A stretch of DNA of 64,000 bases from the NCBI GenBank assembly GCA_038212215.1, contig JBBQUT010000024.1:1-64000 (forward strand), given 5' to 3'. The stretch is from JALZAI01 sp038212215 (GTDB taxonomy: Bacteria > Actinomycetota > Actinomycetes > Mycobacteriales > Jatrophihabitantaceae). The position numbers and the translations under genes are program-made. This document shows, in pieces, positions 7,970 through 16,132 of this stretch (within the stretch, counting starts at the first letter, position 1; each line of letters opens with the position of its first letter). Below the pieces are notes generated by a model. The model had not been told where the DNA came from and made no database searches. It saw only the letters and a program-made list of their open reading frames with translations.

Positions 7970-8608
7970 TTACGGATATTGCGCGACGTTGCCCGTCCAG
8001 AACGACGTGAGCCCGAACGCGCCCATCCAGGCGAGCGAGATGTGGACGTGCGTGCGGTGGCAGGCGTTGTCGTACGCGTTAGCCTGCTTCGCTGGCGCCA
8101 GGCAGCCGTTGTACTCCTCCCACGCGCCGTTCCAGGTGCCCCACATGCGGTTGTTGAAGATCACGTACATGATGCCCAGTCGGCGGGCCATCGCGAAGTC
8201 GTTGCCGAAGTTGTCAGTGGCCCAGAGGAACCCGAGGAAGTCCTGCGCCTCGGCCCGCTGCGACGCGACCTCAGAGGAGACCATCCAGTCGATCGCGCGT
8301 CCGTCGTAGTGCTCGCTGACGCCGCTGCCGCACGGTCGTAGCGAGTACCAGGTCGAAGTCGGATAAGTCTTCTTGAGAAGTGCGCCGAGCAACTCGGTTC
8401 CGCGACGGTGGTACTGGGCGCAACGGGTTTGCGGCTGGTACGGCGCAAGCGTCTCGATCGCCGCGGTGTACGTCCGTGGCGGCACCGGGCCTTGCGCCGA
8501 CGCCGCTGCCGGCACGAGCATGCCGACGGCGAGCAGGATCAGTACGCAGCAAACGGCAAGAATGCGATTGCGCGGGGGCTGGAACGACGTGCGATCGTGT
8601 GCGGGCAT
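7970..8608 (-). CDS. Secreted protein with HxxxxxxD/HxH metal-site motif (ARB_07466-like)
   Basis: The 212-aa precursor has a Sec signal peptide: RNRILAVCCVLILLAVGML, then VPAAASA|QG. The mature part contains SEHYDGRAIDWMVSSEV and, 80 residues later, CHRTHVHISLAWMGAFG. The H-x6-D and HxH spacing resembles M15-type D-Ala-D-Ala peptidases and the actinobacterial secreted domain called ARB_07466-like. A zinc-dependent cell-wall role is possible but not shown. Four cysteines could form disulfides. GGAGAT precedes the ATG at 8608, which fixes the start. The longer frame to 8779 lacks a site and would bury the signal peptide. Confidence 0.72.
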   Translation of the reverse strand: MPAHDRTSFQPPRNRILAVCCVLILLAVGMLVPAAASAQGPVPPRTYTAAIETLAPYQPQTRCAQYHRRGTELLGALLKKTYPTSTWYSLRPCGSGVSEHYDGRAIDWMVSSEVASQRAEAQDFLGFLWATDNFGNDFAMARRLGIMYVIFNNRMWGTWNGAWEEYNGCLAPAKQANAYDNACHRTHVHISLAWMGAFGLTSFWTGNVAQYP

Positions 8609-8720
8609 GGCATCTCCGGCGGGGTAGGAGGCGTGCGCCTTGGGCCGATTCCTTTTGTTTATCGACACATCAGCCTCGAACTTTAGTGATTGCCGTGTAA
8701 TACCCCTGTGCGGCGAAAAC

Positions 8721-9926
8721 TCAGAGCGTGCGCAGTCGCACCGTCTCTGGCAGCGTGCGCAACTGAGCGAGCATGTCATCGGTCAACGGGGCACTGACAT
8801 CGGTGACTACATAGCCGAATTCCCCGCGCGTGCCCAGCAATTGCGCCTCGACGTTGAGCTTGTGGTCGGCGAAGACGCCGTTGATGGTTGCCATCACCCC
8901 GGGCACATTGCGGTGCACGAGGATGAGCCGGGTCGTGCCCGGTGGCTGTGTGAGCGCCAGACCGGGCAGATTCACGCTCATCGACGTCGCACCCTCGCGC
9001 GCGTAGTCACGCAACTTCGCTGCGACGAAGCGGCCGATATCCTGCTGTGCCTCCTCGGTGGAACCGCCGATATGCGGGGTGAGAATCACATTCGGCAGTC
9101 CGCGCAACTCGGAAACGAATTCGTCGCCGCGTCCCTTCGGCTCAACGGGGAACACGTCGACCGCCGCGCCGGCGATGATGCCGGATCGGATTCGCCGCGC
9201 CAGTTCCGCGTAGTCGACGACGAAGCCGCGGGAAAGATTGAGAAACAGCGCGCCGGGCTTCATCGCGGCGAACTCCTGCGCGCCGAACAGGCTCTCGTTG
9301 GACGCCCGCCCGTCCACGTGCAGCGTAACCACGTCGGATTCGCCCAGCAGCTCGCGCATGCTTGCGCAACGGCGGGCATTTCCGAGGGCCAACCGGTCGG
9401 CGGTGTCGTAGAACACCACCTTCAGGCCGAGATTCTCGGCCAGGACGGAGAGCTGCGTGCCGATGTTGCCGTAGCCGACGATGCCGAGCGTGCGCCCGCG
9501 GATCTCATGGGCACCATCGGCGGACTTGTCCCACACCCCTGCGTGCATCAATTGGTTCTTCTCGGTCAGCCGTCGCGTCATCGAGATGATCTCCGCGAGG
9601 GCAAGCTCGACGACCGAGCGCGTGTTCGAGTACGGGGCATTGAAGACCGGCACGCCACGCTCGGTGGCCGCCCCGAGGTCGATCTGGTTCGTCCCGATGC
9701 AGAACGCGCCGACGCCGACCAGATTCGAAGCGGCGTCCAAAACGCGCTCGGTGACGTGAGTCTTCGATCGGATGCCCAGCAGCCGCACGTCACCGACGCG
9801 CGCCACCAGTTCGTCCTCGTCCAGGGATCGACTGAGACTTTCGACCTGAAATCCCGCGTCGCTCAGGATTTCAGACGCGTCCGGGTGGATCTGTTCGAGC
9901 AGCAGGGCACGCGGAGCATTGATCAC
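8721..9926 (-). CDS. serA: D-3-phosphoglycerate dehydrogenase with ACT domain
   Basis: This 401-aa NAD+-dependent enzyme commits 3-phosphoglycerate to serine synthesis. Visible parts are NTRSVVELALAEII, the Rossmann glycine motif GIVGYGNIGTQLSVLAENLG near residue 155, LNLSRGFVVDYAEL, and the catalytic His in LTPHIGGSTEEAQ. The C-terminal ACT domain (LILVHRNVPGVMATINGVFA...GEFGYVVTDV) is the serine-feedback site. Length and domain order match the E. coli short SerA (about 410 aa), not the long mycobacterial type with an extra intervening domain. The start is ATG at 9926. Confidence 0.93.
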   Translation of the reverse strand: MINAPRALLLEQIHPDASEILSDAGFQVESLSRSLDEDELVARVGDVRLLGIRSKTHVTERVLDAASNLVGVGAFCIGTNQIDLGAATERGVPVFNAPYSNTRSVVELALAEIISMTRRLTEKNQLMHAGVWDKSADGAHEIRGRTLGIVGYGNIGTQLSVLAENLGLKVVFYDTADRLALGNARRCASMRELLGESDVVTLHVDGRASNESLFGAQEFAAMKPGALFLNLSRGFVVDYAELARRIRSGIIAGAAVDVFPVEPKGRGDEFVSELRGLPNVILTPHIGGSTEEAQQDIGRFVAAKLRDYAREGATSMSVNLPGLALTQPPGTTRLILVHRNVPGVMATINGVFADHKLNVEAQLLGTRGEFGYVVTDVSAPLTDDMLAQLRTLPETVRLRTL

Positions 9927-9980
9927 TGCGAGATTCTATGGCAACAGCGTGGGTCTGATTCGGTCTCCGGGACCGGGGCC

Positions 9981-10523
9981 TTATCGCGAAGCGAGATCAA
10001 TGGTCGGTGCGCTGCGACTGATACCGATGCCGCCCGGCGTGTCGGCGCCGTAGCGGGCGATCTCGCGGGCCAGGTCGAGCGGGCGGATACCGACGCGTCC
10101 CGCGCGGGCTGCGTCGTCGATCCGATCCGCCGGAACGATCCAGGCGATCTCGAATTCGAGGCCATCCGGGTCGTGGCCGTACAGGGATTTGGTCGTGCTG
10201 TGGTCCGACGCGCCGACGAGGGCGCCGGCCGCCGCGAGGCGCTCGGAGAGATGTTGCAGGTCAGCAAGCGTTTCCACCTCCCAGGCGAGATGGTAGAGCC
10301 CGACCGACGTGCGACCGGCAGGCGAGGCGGCTGCGGAGTCACCGATCTCGAACAGGCCCAGGTCGTGGTCGTTGTTCGAGCCGGGCGCCTGCAGGAACGC
10401 GGCGCCGCGCATCGCGCCCATGTCGCCGATAGGAGCGAAGCCGAGCACATCGCAGTAGAAGGTGACACTCTGCTGCACGTTGCGGACGTAGAGAACAGCG
10501 TGATTGAGACGGAAAATAGCCAT
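9981..10523 (-). CDS. VOC-superfamily (glyoxalase/extradiol dioxygenase fold) protein
   Basis: The 180-aa protein shows a beta-alpha-beta-beta-beta module starting FRLNHAVLYVRNVQQSVTFYC with the first metal-ligand His (LNHAVL). A second module has the central His and terminal Glu in LYHLAWEV and DPDGLEFEIAW, the H/H/E iron site of catechol-2,3-dioxygenase-like proteins. The substrate is unknown. It is transcribed divergently from a MarR gene 65 nt away across a palindrome, so it is probably controlled by that regulator. Confidence 0.8.
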   Translation of the reverse strand: MAIFRLNHAVLYVRNVQQSVTFYCDVLGFAPIGDMGAMRGAAFLQAPGSNNDHDLGLFEIGDSAAASPAGRTSVGLYHLAWEVETLADLQHLSERLAAAGALVGASDHSTTKSLYGHDPDGLEFEIAWIVPADRIDDAARAGRVGIRPLDLAREIARYGADTPGGIGISRSAPTIDLASR

Positions 10524-10545
10524 GTGTCTAGCGTACTCGTTATAG

Positions 10546-10559
10546 GTTGAGAGTTCAAC
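10546..10559. promoter_or_regulatory. MarR-type operator GTTGA-N4-TCAAC
   Basis: A perfect 5-bp inverted repeat lies in the 65-nt gap between the divergent VOC and MarR genes, 23 nt from one start codon and 30 nt from the other. TTGA/TCAA half-sites are common for MarR proteins, so one bound dimer could control both promoters. Confidence 0.55.
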
Positions 10560-10588
10560 TACTTGTCATCTCGCGATAGGATTGCCTC

Positions 10589-11050
10589 GTGGCGCGAGCG
10601 CAATGGCTGACCTCAGACGAACAACGGGCGTGGCGTGCCTGGGTTGCGTCCACGATTCTGATCTTCGACGCACTCGACCGGCAATTGCAGCAGGAGGCCG
10701 GAATCCCGCATGGCTACTACGAAATCCTGGCGCGGTTGTCCGAGTCGGGCGGCCGTGCATTGCGGATGAGCGAATTGGCCAAACAGACCAGCTCCTCGCG
10801 CAGCCGCCTGTCACACGCCGTTGCCCGCTTGGAGGAGCGCGGCTGGGTTCGGCGGCGCAACTGTGACACCGATCGGCGCGGCCAGCTCGCGGAGCTCACC
10901 GACGCCGGTTTTGCCGTCCTGGCGGCAGCTGCTCCGGGTCACGTCGCCGCCGTGCGCAAGCACGTGATCGATGCGCTCGAACCGCAGCAGATTCGACAGC
11001 TCGCCGAGATCGGCGAGGCAATCGTCGCCGGCGCGGCCACGGCCGGCTGA
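10589..11050 (+). CDS. MarR family transcriptional regulator
   Basis: The 153-aa protein carries the MarR winged helix. IPHGYYEILARLSESGGRAL is followed by MSELAKQTSSSRSRLSHAVA at about residues 62-80 (recognition helix) and the wing RLEERGWVRRRNCDTDRRGQ with the conserved D-R-R tip. The start is GTG at 10589 (VARAQWLTSDEQRAW). It is divergent from the VOC gene and shares a palindrome with it. It probably represses both until a phenolic or electrophilic ligand binds, but the ligand is not inferable. Confidence 0.88.
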   Translation: MARAQWLTSDEQRAWRAWVASTILIFDALDRQLQQEAGIPHGYYEILARLSESGGRALRMSELAKQTSSSRSRLSHAVARLEERGWVRRRNCDTDRRGQLAELTDAGFAVLAAAAPGHVAAVRKHVIDALEPQQIRQLAEIGEAIVAGAATAG

Positions 11051-11090
11051 GACGAGAACTGCGCAGCAGCACGGTATCTGGCCGATCCGC

Positions 11091-11486
11091 TCAGAAGTTC
11101 GCGCCGGTGCGCCAAGCCATCTGCTGCAGCACCATCGAGTTCCCGTCGGGATCGGCGAAGGCTGCGTACTTGACGCCGCCACCCACCTCGTTGATGTCCG
11201 CGACGGCAACCCCTCGCGAAAGCAATTCGGCACGCGCATGGTCGATGTCGTCGACGACGAGGTGCAGCCCACGGATCGTGCCGGGTGCCATGTCGGAGAG
11301 GTGCTCCAGTCCGGTGCTGATGACGATGGAGCAGGCCGAGCCCGGCGCTGTCAACTGGACGATGCGCATGCCTTCAACGGGTTGGACGTCTACGTCCTCG
11401 ATGAATCCGACCTTGTCGACGTAGAACTGCTTGGCGCGGTCGACGTCGCTGACCGGTACCGGGACGAGTTCGAGCTTCATGTCCAT
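11091..11486 (-). CDS. VOC family protein (glyoxalase/bleomycin-resistance fold)
   Basis: The 131-aa single-module protein contains MKLELVPVPVSDVDRAKQFY at the start, VDDIDHARAELLSRGV in the middle and FADPDGNSMVLQQM near the end, the usual last strand of VOC proteins. The canonical first-strand histidine is valine here (ELVPVPV), so metal binding may be altered or absent. The start is ATG at 11486 with AGGAAA upstream, and ATG at 11480 is an alternative. It is convergent with marR and lies 24 nt after the methyltransferase gene on the same strand, which may place it in that operon. Confidence 0.78.
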   Translation of the reverse strand: MDMKLELVPVPVSDVDRAKQFYVDKVGFIEDVDVQPVEGMRIVQLTAPGSACSIVISTGLEHLSDMAPGTIRGLHLVVDDIDHARAELLSRGVAVADINEVGGGVKYAAFADPDGNSMVLQQMAWRTGANF

Positions 11487-11510
11487 GATCGTTTTCCTAT
11501 CGGCGGTTCA

Positions 11511-12278
11511 TCAAGGCGGGCACTTTTCCGCAACGAAAGCTATCTTGCGCACCCGACCGTCGCGCAACCAGCCGCTCCAGAGCCGATGGGCGGCTAGCAG
11601 TTCCCCGAGTGCGCGGCTTCCGATCTGCGCGGCAATGTTCGTAGCATCCGCAACGAACCGGTCGATCAATGAATCCGCCACGGCCCGGTGCGAACGAGTG
11701 CGGTCATCCTGCCATCGGATCACCAGCCCGACGCGCTCCAACCAGGCGTGCAGGTGCCGCAGCGGGGTGAGCCAGACCGTGTCGGCGTCCGGCATGATCG
11801 CTCGCTCGGCATCGGTGAGAGGCAGGCCCTCCTCAATAGTGAAGGCGAATCGGCCGCCGGTCACCAGTCCGCCGGAAATCTCGCGAAGCAAGGACTCCTT
11901 GTCAGCAAACGCGAGCATGGTCTCCAACAGGAGCACCACGTCGAACGGGCCGGTGGGGATTGGCGGAATCCGCGAGACCTCGAAGCGACAACGAAGCTCG
12001 CCGGCGCTCGCGCGGGCGATATCGATTGCGCCGGAGCTGGAATCCACCCCCAGGTAGGTGCCACCCAACTCCCGAGTGATGAACCGCCCGGGCCCGGCGA
12101 CTCCACAGCACAAATCAAGCACGCGGACTCCGGGTGCGATGCCGGCGTGACCCGCCAGGTTCAGGATTTCCGCAGCACCCATAAAGCTCTCCTGCTCGAC
12201 GAACTCGCCAGGGGCGTAAGCACACGCGCGGGCATGCCGCAGAGCATGGGCGAACGGAGCGCGGTCGTCCTGTCTCAC
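11511..12278 (-). CDS. Class I SAM-dependent methyltransferase
   Basis: The 255-aa cytosolic protein has motif I VRVLDLCCGVAGPGRFITRE near residue 50, motif II acidic turn TYLGVDSS, and motif III/IV FDVVLLLETMLAFADKESL. Methyltransferase fold type 11/25 is likely and the acceptor is unknown. It starts with GTG at 12278, 12 nt after the stop of the membrane sulfatase-like gene, so it is the third gene of a CDP-alcohol transferase / sulfatase / methyltransferase operon. Methylation of a lipid or polar head group is a reasonable inference from that context only. Confidence 0.8.
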   Translation of the reverse strand: MRQDDRAPFAHALRHARACAYAPGEFVEQESFMGAAEILNLAGHAGIAPGVRVLDLCCGVAGPGRFITRELGGTYLGVDSSSGAIDIARASAGELRCRFEVSRIPPIPTGPFDVVLLLETMLAFADKESLLREISGGLVTGGRFAFTIEEGLPLTDAERAIMPDADTVWLTPLRHLHAWLERVGLVIRWQDDRTRSHRAVADSLIDRFVADATNIAAQIGSRALGELLAAHRLWSGWLRDGRVRKIAFVAEKCPP

Positions 12279-12290
12279 GGCTTCCCACCG

Positions 12291-13967
12291 TCAGCGTTGC
12301 GGGTGGAAATCGGTGGGTATCGGGGTCGTCGGCGGATGCGGGCCATAGGCGTTGAGAAAGCGGTCACGGAAGGAATCCATCGGCCATACCGGCGCTTTCG
12401 AGCTGGGCAGCAATCCGTCCTGCCAACCCCACGGCGAGATCCGGTCGAGGACAGCCGGGTCGTGGGCGATGATCGAAATCGGCACGTCGTGGCTTGCGCC
12501 CGCGCCCGTGACAATCGTTGCCGGCTGGTGGTCACCGAGGACGACGAGCACAAGATTGTTGTCATGGTAGGTCTGCACGAAGGAGATGAGCGCGTGCAGC
12601 GAATATTCGATGGACTGCCCATAGGCAGGCCCGACCTGACTGGGGTGACGCCACACGGCGTCCGGGGTTCGGCCCTGCTGGGGCATGCCGTCGAAAGCTG
12701 ATCCGTCACCGAGCCGGTTCCAGCCGATCATGTGCGGCAGCGGCGCCCATGGCGTGTGGCTCGACACGAGATCGATCTCCGCCATCACCGGAGCGCGGTG
12801 GGTCTTGGCAAGCTCGAGGCGTCGAAACGTGGACAGGGTGTACTGGTCCGGCACGGCCGCGTAGCTAAAGCTCGGACCGTTGTATCCGACATTCAGACCG
12901 TTGTAGAGCTTGTCGTAATGATAGAACGTTCTGCCTTGCGGCCAATAACGATTGTCTGACGGCACATCGCTGACCGTCCGCCATCCTGCCCGCTTGAACG
13001 CGGAGCTCAACGTGAAGCGGTGACTTGCGACCAGCTGGTCGTAGCGTTGCTGGCTGTCGACCCAGAGCCCGGATTGCAGGGTCGAATGGGCTAGCCAACT
13101 GATTCCGCCGAATGTCGGTGAGGTGAGGAAGGCGCTGCGGGACGCGAACCCCGCCGCCCGCAAGGTTTTCGTGCCGGCCCGGAGCACACTGTCGACCCGC
13201 GGCGAGAACGTCGAGTCCTGCACTGCCACGCGTCCGTAGCTCTCGACGAAAACGAGCAGGACGTCCTTGCCGCGCAGGCCGGTGAGCAGGCCGGCGCCGC
13301 GCTCGCCGCGCATCGGGTCGTTCGAGGTGAGTGCTGCGGCGAAGGTCTGCGGGTCGCGAAGGGCCGTCCGCACGGCGCGCACCTCGTCGTAAGCCAGCCC
13401 GGTCGCGCTCGTCGACGCGAAGGGCGTACCGGCGAAGTCTCGAATCCCGAAAGCGGCGCATACGATCCACACGACTCCCAGCACGGCGACCGCCCTCGTC
13501 GACAGGGTTCGATGGCGGACGGTCAACCGGGTCAGGCGTAGGACGGATATCGGCACGAAAACGAGCAAGGCGACGGCGAGTGCGACGGCTGCGATGGCTG
13601 CCGTGACCGCCCAGCCCTGGCCGACCGAGTCGCGCAGCACGCCAAAAGCGGGGCCGAAGGAACCCCAGTCGCTGACCGGATTGAACGGCCGGTCGATTTC
13701 CTCGAAGAAACCCATGTCGAGCAACTTCACGATCGCCAGCACGGCGAGCAGGACGCCGACGACCAGCGCGATCACGCGCCGCGCTCGTGCCTTCACGAAC
13801 AGGCCCACAGCGACGACAATCAGCGCTTCGATGGGGATGCGCAGGAACGCGCTGGGCGTGAACTGGCTCAGTTGATTCGGCGCAACGAGCGCGAACCAGA
13901 CGACCGTGAGCGCCAGAGCGGACACCACCCAGCCCGCGGCGGTGCGAGCCTGCTGGATGCGGTTCAC
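12291..13967 (-). CDS. Membrane-anchored sulfatase/LTA-synthase-like phosphotransferase
   Basis: The 558-aa protein has four to five N-terminal membrane helices (AAGWVVSALALTVVWFALV, IEALIVVAVGLFV, VIALVVGVLLAVLAIVKLL, WAVTAAIAAVALAVALLVFV and VAVLGVVWIVCAAF). An extracytoplasmic alkaline-phosphatase-like domain follows. The first metal region is DVLLVFVESYGRVAV, the nucleophile region is SPTFGGISWLAHSTLQSG, later ligands lie in MAEIDLVSSHTPWAPLP, and GDHQPATIV closes the site. Sulfatases and glycerophosphate polymerases share this fold. I infer head-group transfer or removal at the cell surface. The start is GTG at 13967, overlapping the upstream stop as GTGA. The longer frame to 14285 runs antisense into that gene and is rejected. 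Confidence 0.78.
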   Translation of the reverse strand: MNRIQQARTAAGWVVSALALTVVWFALVAPNQLSQFTPSAFLRIPIEALIVVAVGLFVKARARRVIALVVGVLLAVLAIVKLLDMGFFEEIDRPFNPVSDWGSFGPAFGVLRDSVGQGWAVTAAIAAVALAVALLVFVPISVLRLTRLTVRHRTLSTRAVAVLGVVWIVCAAFGIRDFAGTPFASTSATGLAYDEVRAVRTALRDPQTFAAALTSNDPMRGERGAGLLTGLRGKDVLLVFVESYGRVAVQDSTFSPRVDSVLRAGTKTLRAAGFASRSAFLTSPTFGGISWLAHSTLQSGLWVDSQQRYDQLVASHRFTLSSAFKRAGWRTVSDVPSDNRYWPQGRTFYHYDKLYNGLNVGYNGPSFSYAAVPDQYTLSTFRRLELAKTHRAPVMAEIDLVSSHTPWAPLPHMIGWNRLGDGSAFDGMPQQGRTPDAVWRHPSQVGPAYGQSIEYSLHALISFVQTYHDNNLVLVVLGDHQPATIVTGAGASHDVPISIIAHDPAVLDRISPWGWQDGLLPSSKAPVWPMDSFRDRFLNAYGPHPPTTPIPTDFHPQR

Positions 13968-14722
13968 AGTGTCCCCGACGACGGGACAAGCGCCGCCGAT
14001 GACGGGGTGCGCGCCGCCGACTGGCCGAACACGCCCCCGCGGTAACTCGACAACCACCAAATGGCGCGGGCGAACGACTCGGCGAGCAAGCCCATCGCGA
14101 CGATGAGCGCGGCCGTGATCGCGGGTCCGGGAAGGACGCCTGCTGCAGCAATAGTGAGGACGACGCCCTGGATGGCCGCGACGACCTTGCCCCAGTAGCG
14201 CGGCGGCAGCGGCTCGCGCAGCCACAACGTCAGCCAGCCAGCCACGAGGAAGGCGTAGCGCGCTGTACCGATTGCGAGCACCCATACCCCGGCCGAGCGG
14301 GCGACGTACACGCTGAGCACCAGGATCAGAAACGCGTCAACCTCCTGGTCGAACAGCGCGCCAAGGGCGGACGCCGTCCTCGTGCGGCGCGCAACCCATC
14401 CGTCGACCGCGTCCAGGAGCAATGCGAGGGCGGTGAGCCCGACCAGCGTCGTGACCGGCGTGGGTCGGTCGAACGAATCCGCCACGAGCGCCGCCACGGC
14501 GACAGTCAGCGTGGCTCGCGCAAGCGTGACGCGGTCGGCCGGCCCCAGCCCGGCGGCACCGTGGCGAGCAAGACCTCGAGCCAACAGCAGATTCACCGTC
14601 ACAGCGACGCCGACACCGGCAAACCAGCCGCGCTCGCCGACGCCGACTGTCGCCGCGAGCGCGACGATCACCGCGAATTGGCTGACCAGCCCCATCACCG
14701 GGCCGGTGTGAACCGCACGCAC
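13964..14722 (-). CDS. CDP-alcohol phosphatidyltransferase family membrane protein
   Basis: The 252-aa integral membrane enzyme carries the complete family signature DG-x2-AR-x8-G-x3-D-x3-D as DGWVARRTRTASALGALFDQ EVD at about residues 102-124. It transfers an alcohol or a second lipid onto a CDP-activated partner in the membrane. Six or so hydrophobic helices surround it. The start is GTG at 14722 with GGAGG four bases upstream, and ATG at 14695 is an alternative without a site. Its stop overlaps the next start, so it leads the sulfatase/methyltransferase operon. It is divergent from a second methyltransferase. Confidence 0.85.
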   Translation of the reverse strand: MRAVHTGPVMGLVSQFAVIVALAATVGVGERGWFAGVGVAVTVNLLLARGLARHGAAGLGPADRVTLARATLTVAVAALVADSFDRPTPVTTLVGLTALALLLDAVDGWVARRTRTASALGALFDQEVDAFLILVLSVYVARSAGVWVLAIGTARYAFLVAGWLTLWLREPLPPRYWGKVVAAIQGVVLTIAAAGVLPGPAITAALIVAMGLLAESFARAIWWLSSYRGGVFGQSAARTPSSAALVPSSGTL

Positions 14723-14807
14723 AGCGCCTCCGTGGTCAGGGTTGTATGGCGATATACGCAAGACTCGGCGGGCGGGTTCATCGCGGAGGCTAGGGAGGAC
14801 AAGGCCG

Positions 14808-15635
14808 GTGACGACCACTGCGCGCCAGGCCGCGCCCATTCGGGTCAGCCCCGAGTGGCTGCGGTTGCGGGAGCCAGCCGACGCGGCCGCGCGCGCGTCC
14901 GAGCTGGTCGATCAGGTTCGCCAACGTCTCTGCGTCAACGGTCGCACGGTCATTCACGACCTCGGCTGCGGCTCGGGGTCGATGGGCCGCTGGCTTGCTC
15001 CGCAGTTGACCGGCGCGCAGCACTGGGTCATGCACGACCGGGACGCAGAACTACTTGCCCTTGCCGCCGCCGAGCCGCCCGGCGGGGCCGGCGTCACCGT
15101 CGAGACACGGCAGCGCGACATCGCTCGGCTGGACAGTAGCGATCTGACGGACGCGTCGCTGATCACGGCGTCGGCCTTGCTCGACATGCTGACCACTGAC
15201 GACCTGGACCGTTTCGCGAGCGCGTGCGCGAAGGCACGCTGTCCGATACTGGTGACGATCTCCGTCATCGGTCGGGTCGCGCTGATGCCCGCCGATCCGT
15301 TGGACGAGCAGATCGCCGACGCCTTCAACGCCCACCAGCGCCGCACTGTCAGCGGCGGCCGACTGCTTGGCCCCGACGCCGTCGACGCTGCCGCCGACGC
15401 GTTCACCCGGCTCGGCGCCGACGTACTCGTCCGGCCCAGTCCGTGGCAGCTCGCGGGTGCCGAAGCGGCCCTCGCGTCGGTGTGGTTCACAGGCTGGGTC
15501 GGCGCCGCATGCGAGCAGCGACCGGAGTTGACCGCCCCCTCCGCGTCCTACACCCGACGTCGGCTAGGCGAGGCGAGAGCCGGTCGGCTCGGGGTCACGG
15601 TGCACCACACGGACCTGCTCGCCATCCCCCGGTGA
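14808..15635 (+). CDS. Class I SAM-dependent methyltransferase-like protein
   Basis: The 275-aa protein has motif I TVIHDLGCGSGSMGRWLAPQ near residue 45 and the acidic loop WVMHDRDAELLALA. It has a post-motif segment RLDSSDLTDASLITASALLD and a methyltransferase-type middle, VTISVIGRVALMPADPLDEQ. The C-terminal third continues ARRTVSGGRLL-type sequence before SVWFTGWVGAACEQRPEL. The start is GTG at 14808 with GGGAGG upstream (14793-14798). Starts further upstream give an arginine-rich non-conserved leader. It is divergent from the CDP-alcohol transferase by 85 nt, so the two likely share a control region and a pathway. Confidence 0.78.
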   Translation: MTTTARQAAPIRVSPEWLRLREPADAAARASELVDQVRQRLCVNGRTVIHDLGCGSGSMGRWLAPQLTGAQHWVMHDRDAELLALAAAEPPGGAGVTVETRQRDIARLDSSDLTDASLITASALLDMLTTDDLDRFASACAKARCPILVTISVIGRVALMPADPLDEQIADAFNAHQRRTVSGGRLLGPDAVDAAADAFTRLGADVLVRPSPWQLAGAEAALASVWFTGWVGAACEQRPELTAPSASYTRRRLGEARAGRLGVTVHHTDLLAIPR

Positions 15636-15706
15636 CCTGAGCTGCCGGCCGCTGCAGATGATGACCATCGCGTCGGCGACGGTATAAGGCACGGCGTGTG
15701 CCCGGT

Positions 15707-16060
15707 TCACTGCCGCGCAGCGTGGGTGAGCGCTTCAACCCGAGCAGGGACGTACTTGTGCCAAGGGGTGCCCGCGAGGGGATCGCGCAGTCGCACCGAG
15801 GTCAGCTCGTTGGGCGCGACGCCGGTGGTGCCGTGCTCAGGGTAATCAAGCCGAGCCCGTTGGGTAAGGACACGTGTCCGCGTTGCAGCGTGGGGGTTAT
15901 CTCGAGCGGCGCGTGGGCGGTGCCGCTTTCGGTGGTGACGCGGGCGATGTCACCGGCGCTCTGGGCATCCACGCGGCGTTGTCGTGGAGCGTTGCACTCA
16001 TGGCACTCCCTGCGATGTCGCACATCCCTCGGCGGGTGCTCGAAAAGACGTCCTGTGTGC
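15707..16060 (-). pseudogene. Remnant of a molybdopterin-dependent oxidoreductase (C-terminal domain)
   Basis: Minus-strand translation gives AGDIARVTTESGTAHAPLEI and then LQRGHVSLPNGLG, the molybdopterin-dinucleotide-binding domain of bis-MGD oxidoreductases. After NGLG the frame must shift by one base. The homology then continues as LDYPEHGTTGVAPNELTSVR and DPLAGTPWHKYVPARVEAL, ending at TGA (15707-15709). Upstream, ATLHDNAAW is in yet another frame before RRVDAQSAGD. At least two frameshifts and loss of the whole catalytic part make this a dead fragment. Confidence 0.72.
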
Positions 16061-16132
16061 CTAGCGTCGCACAGTTAGTTCGTTTTCGGAACTCACCCGA
16101 TGTACGCGGCCGATTCCAGCTACGCTGGGGCG

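Noticed and set aside
8640..10550. Plus-strand 636-codon open frame
   Set aside because: Antisense to serA and the VOC gene. No motifs, long only because of high GC.
13968..14285. N-terminal extension of the sulfatase-like protein to 664 aa
   Set aside because: It overlaps the CDP-alcohol transferase in another frame. The GTGA overlap at 13964-13967 gives the natural start.
15698..16078. Plus-strand 126-codon frame
   Set aside because: It is the complement of the molybdopterin oxidoreductase remnant. Only the minus strand shows homology.
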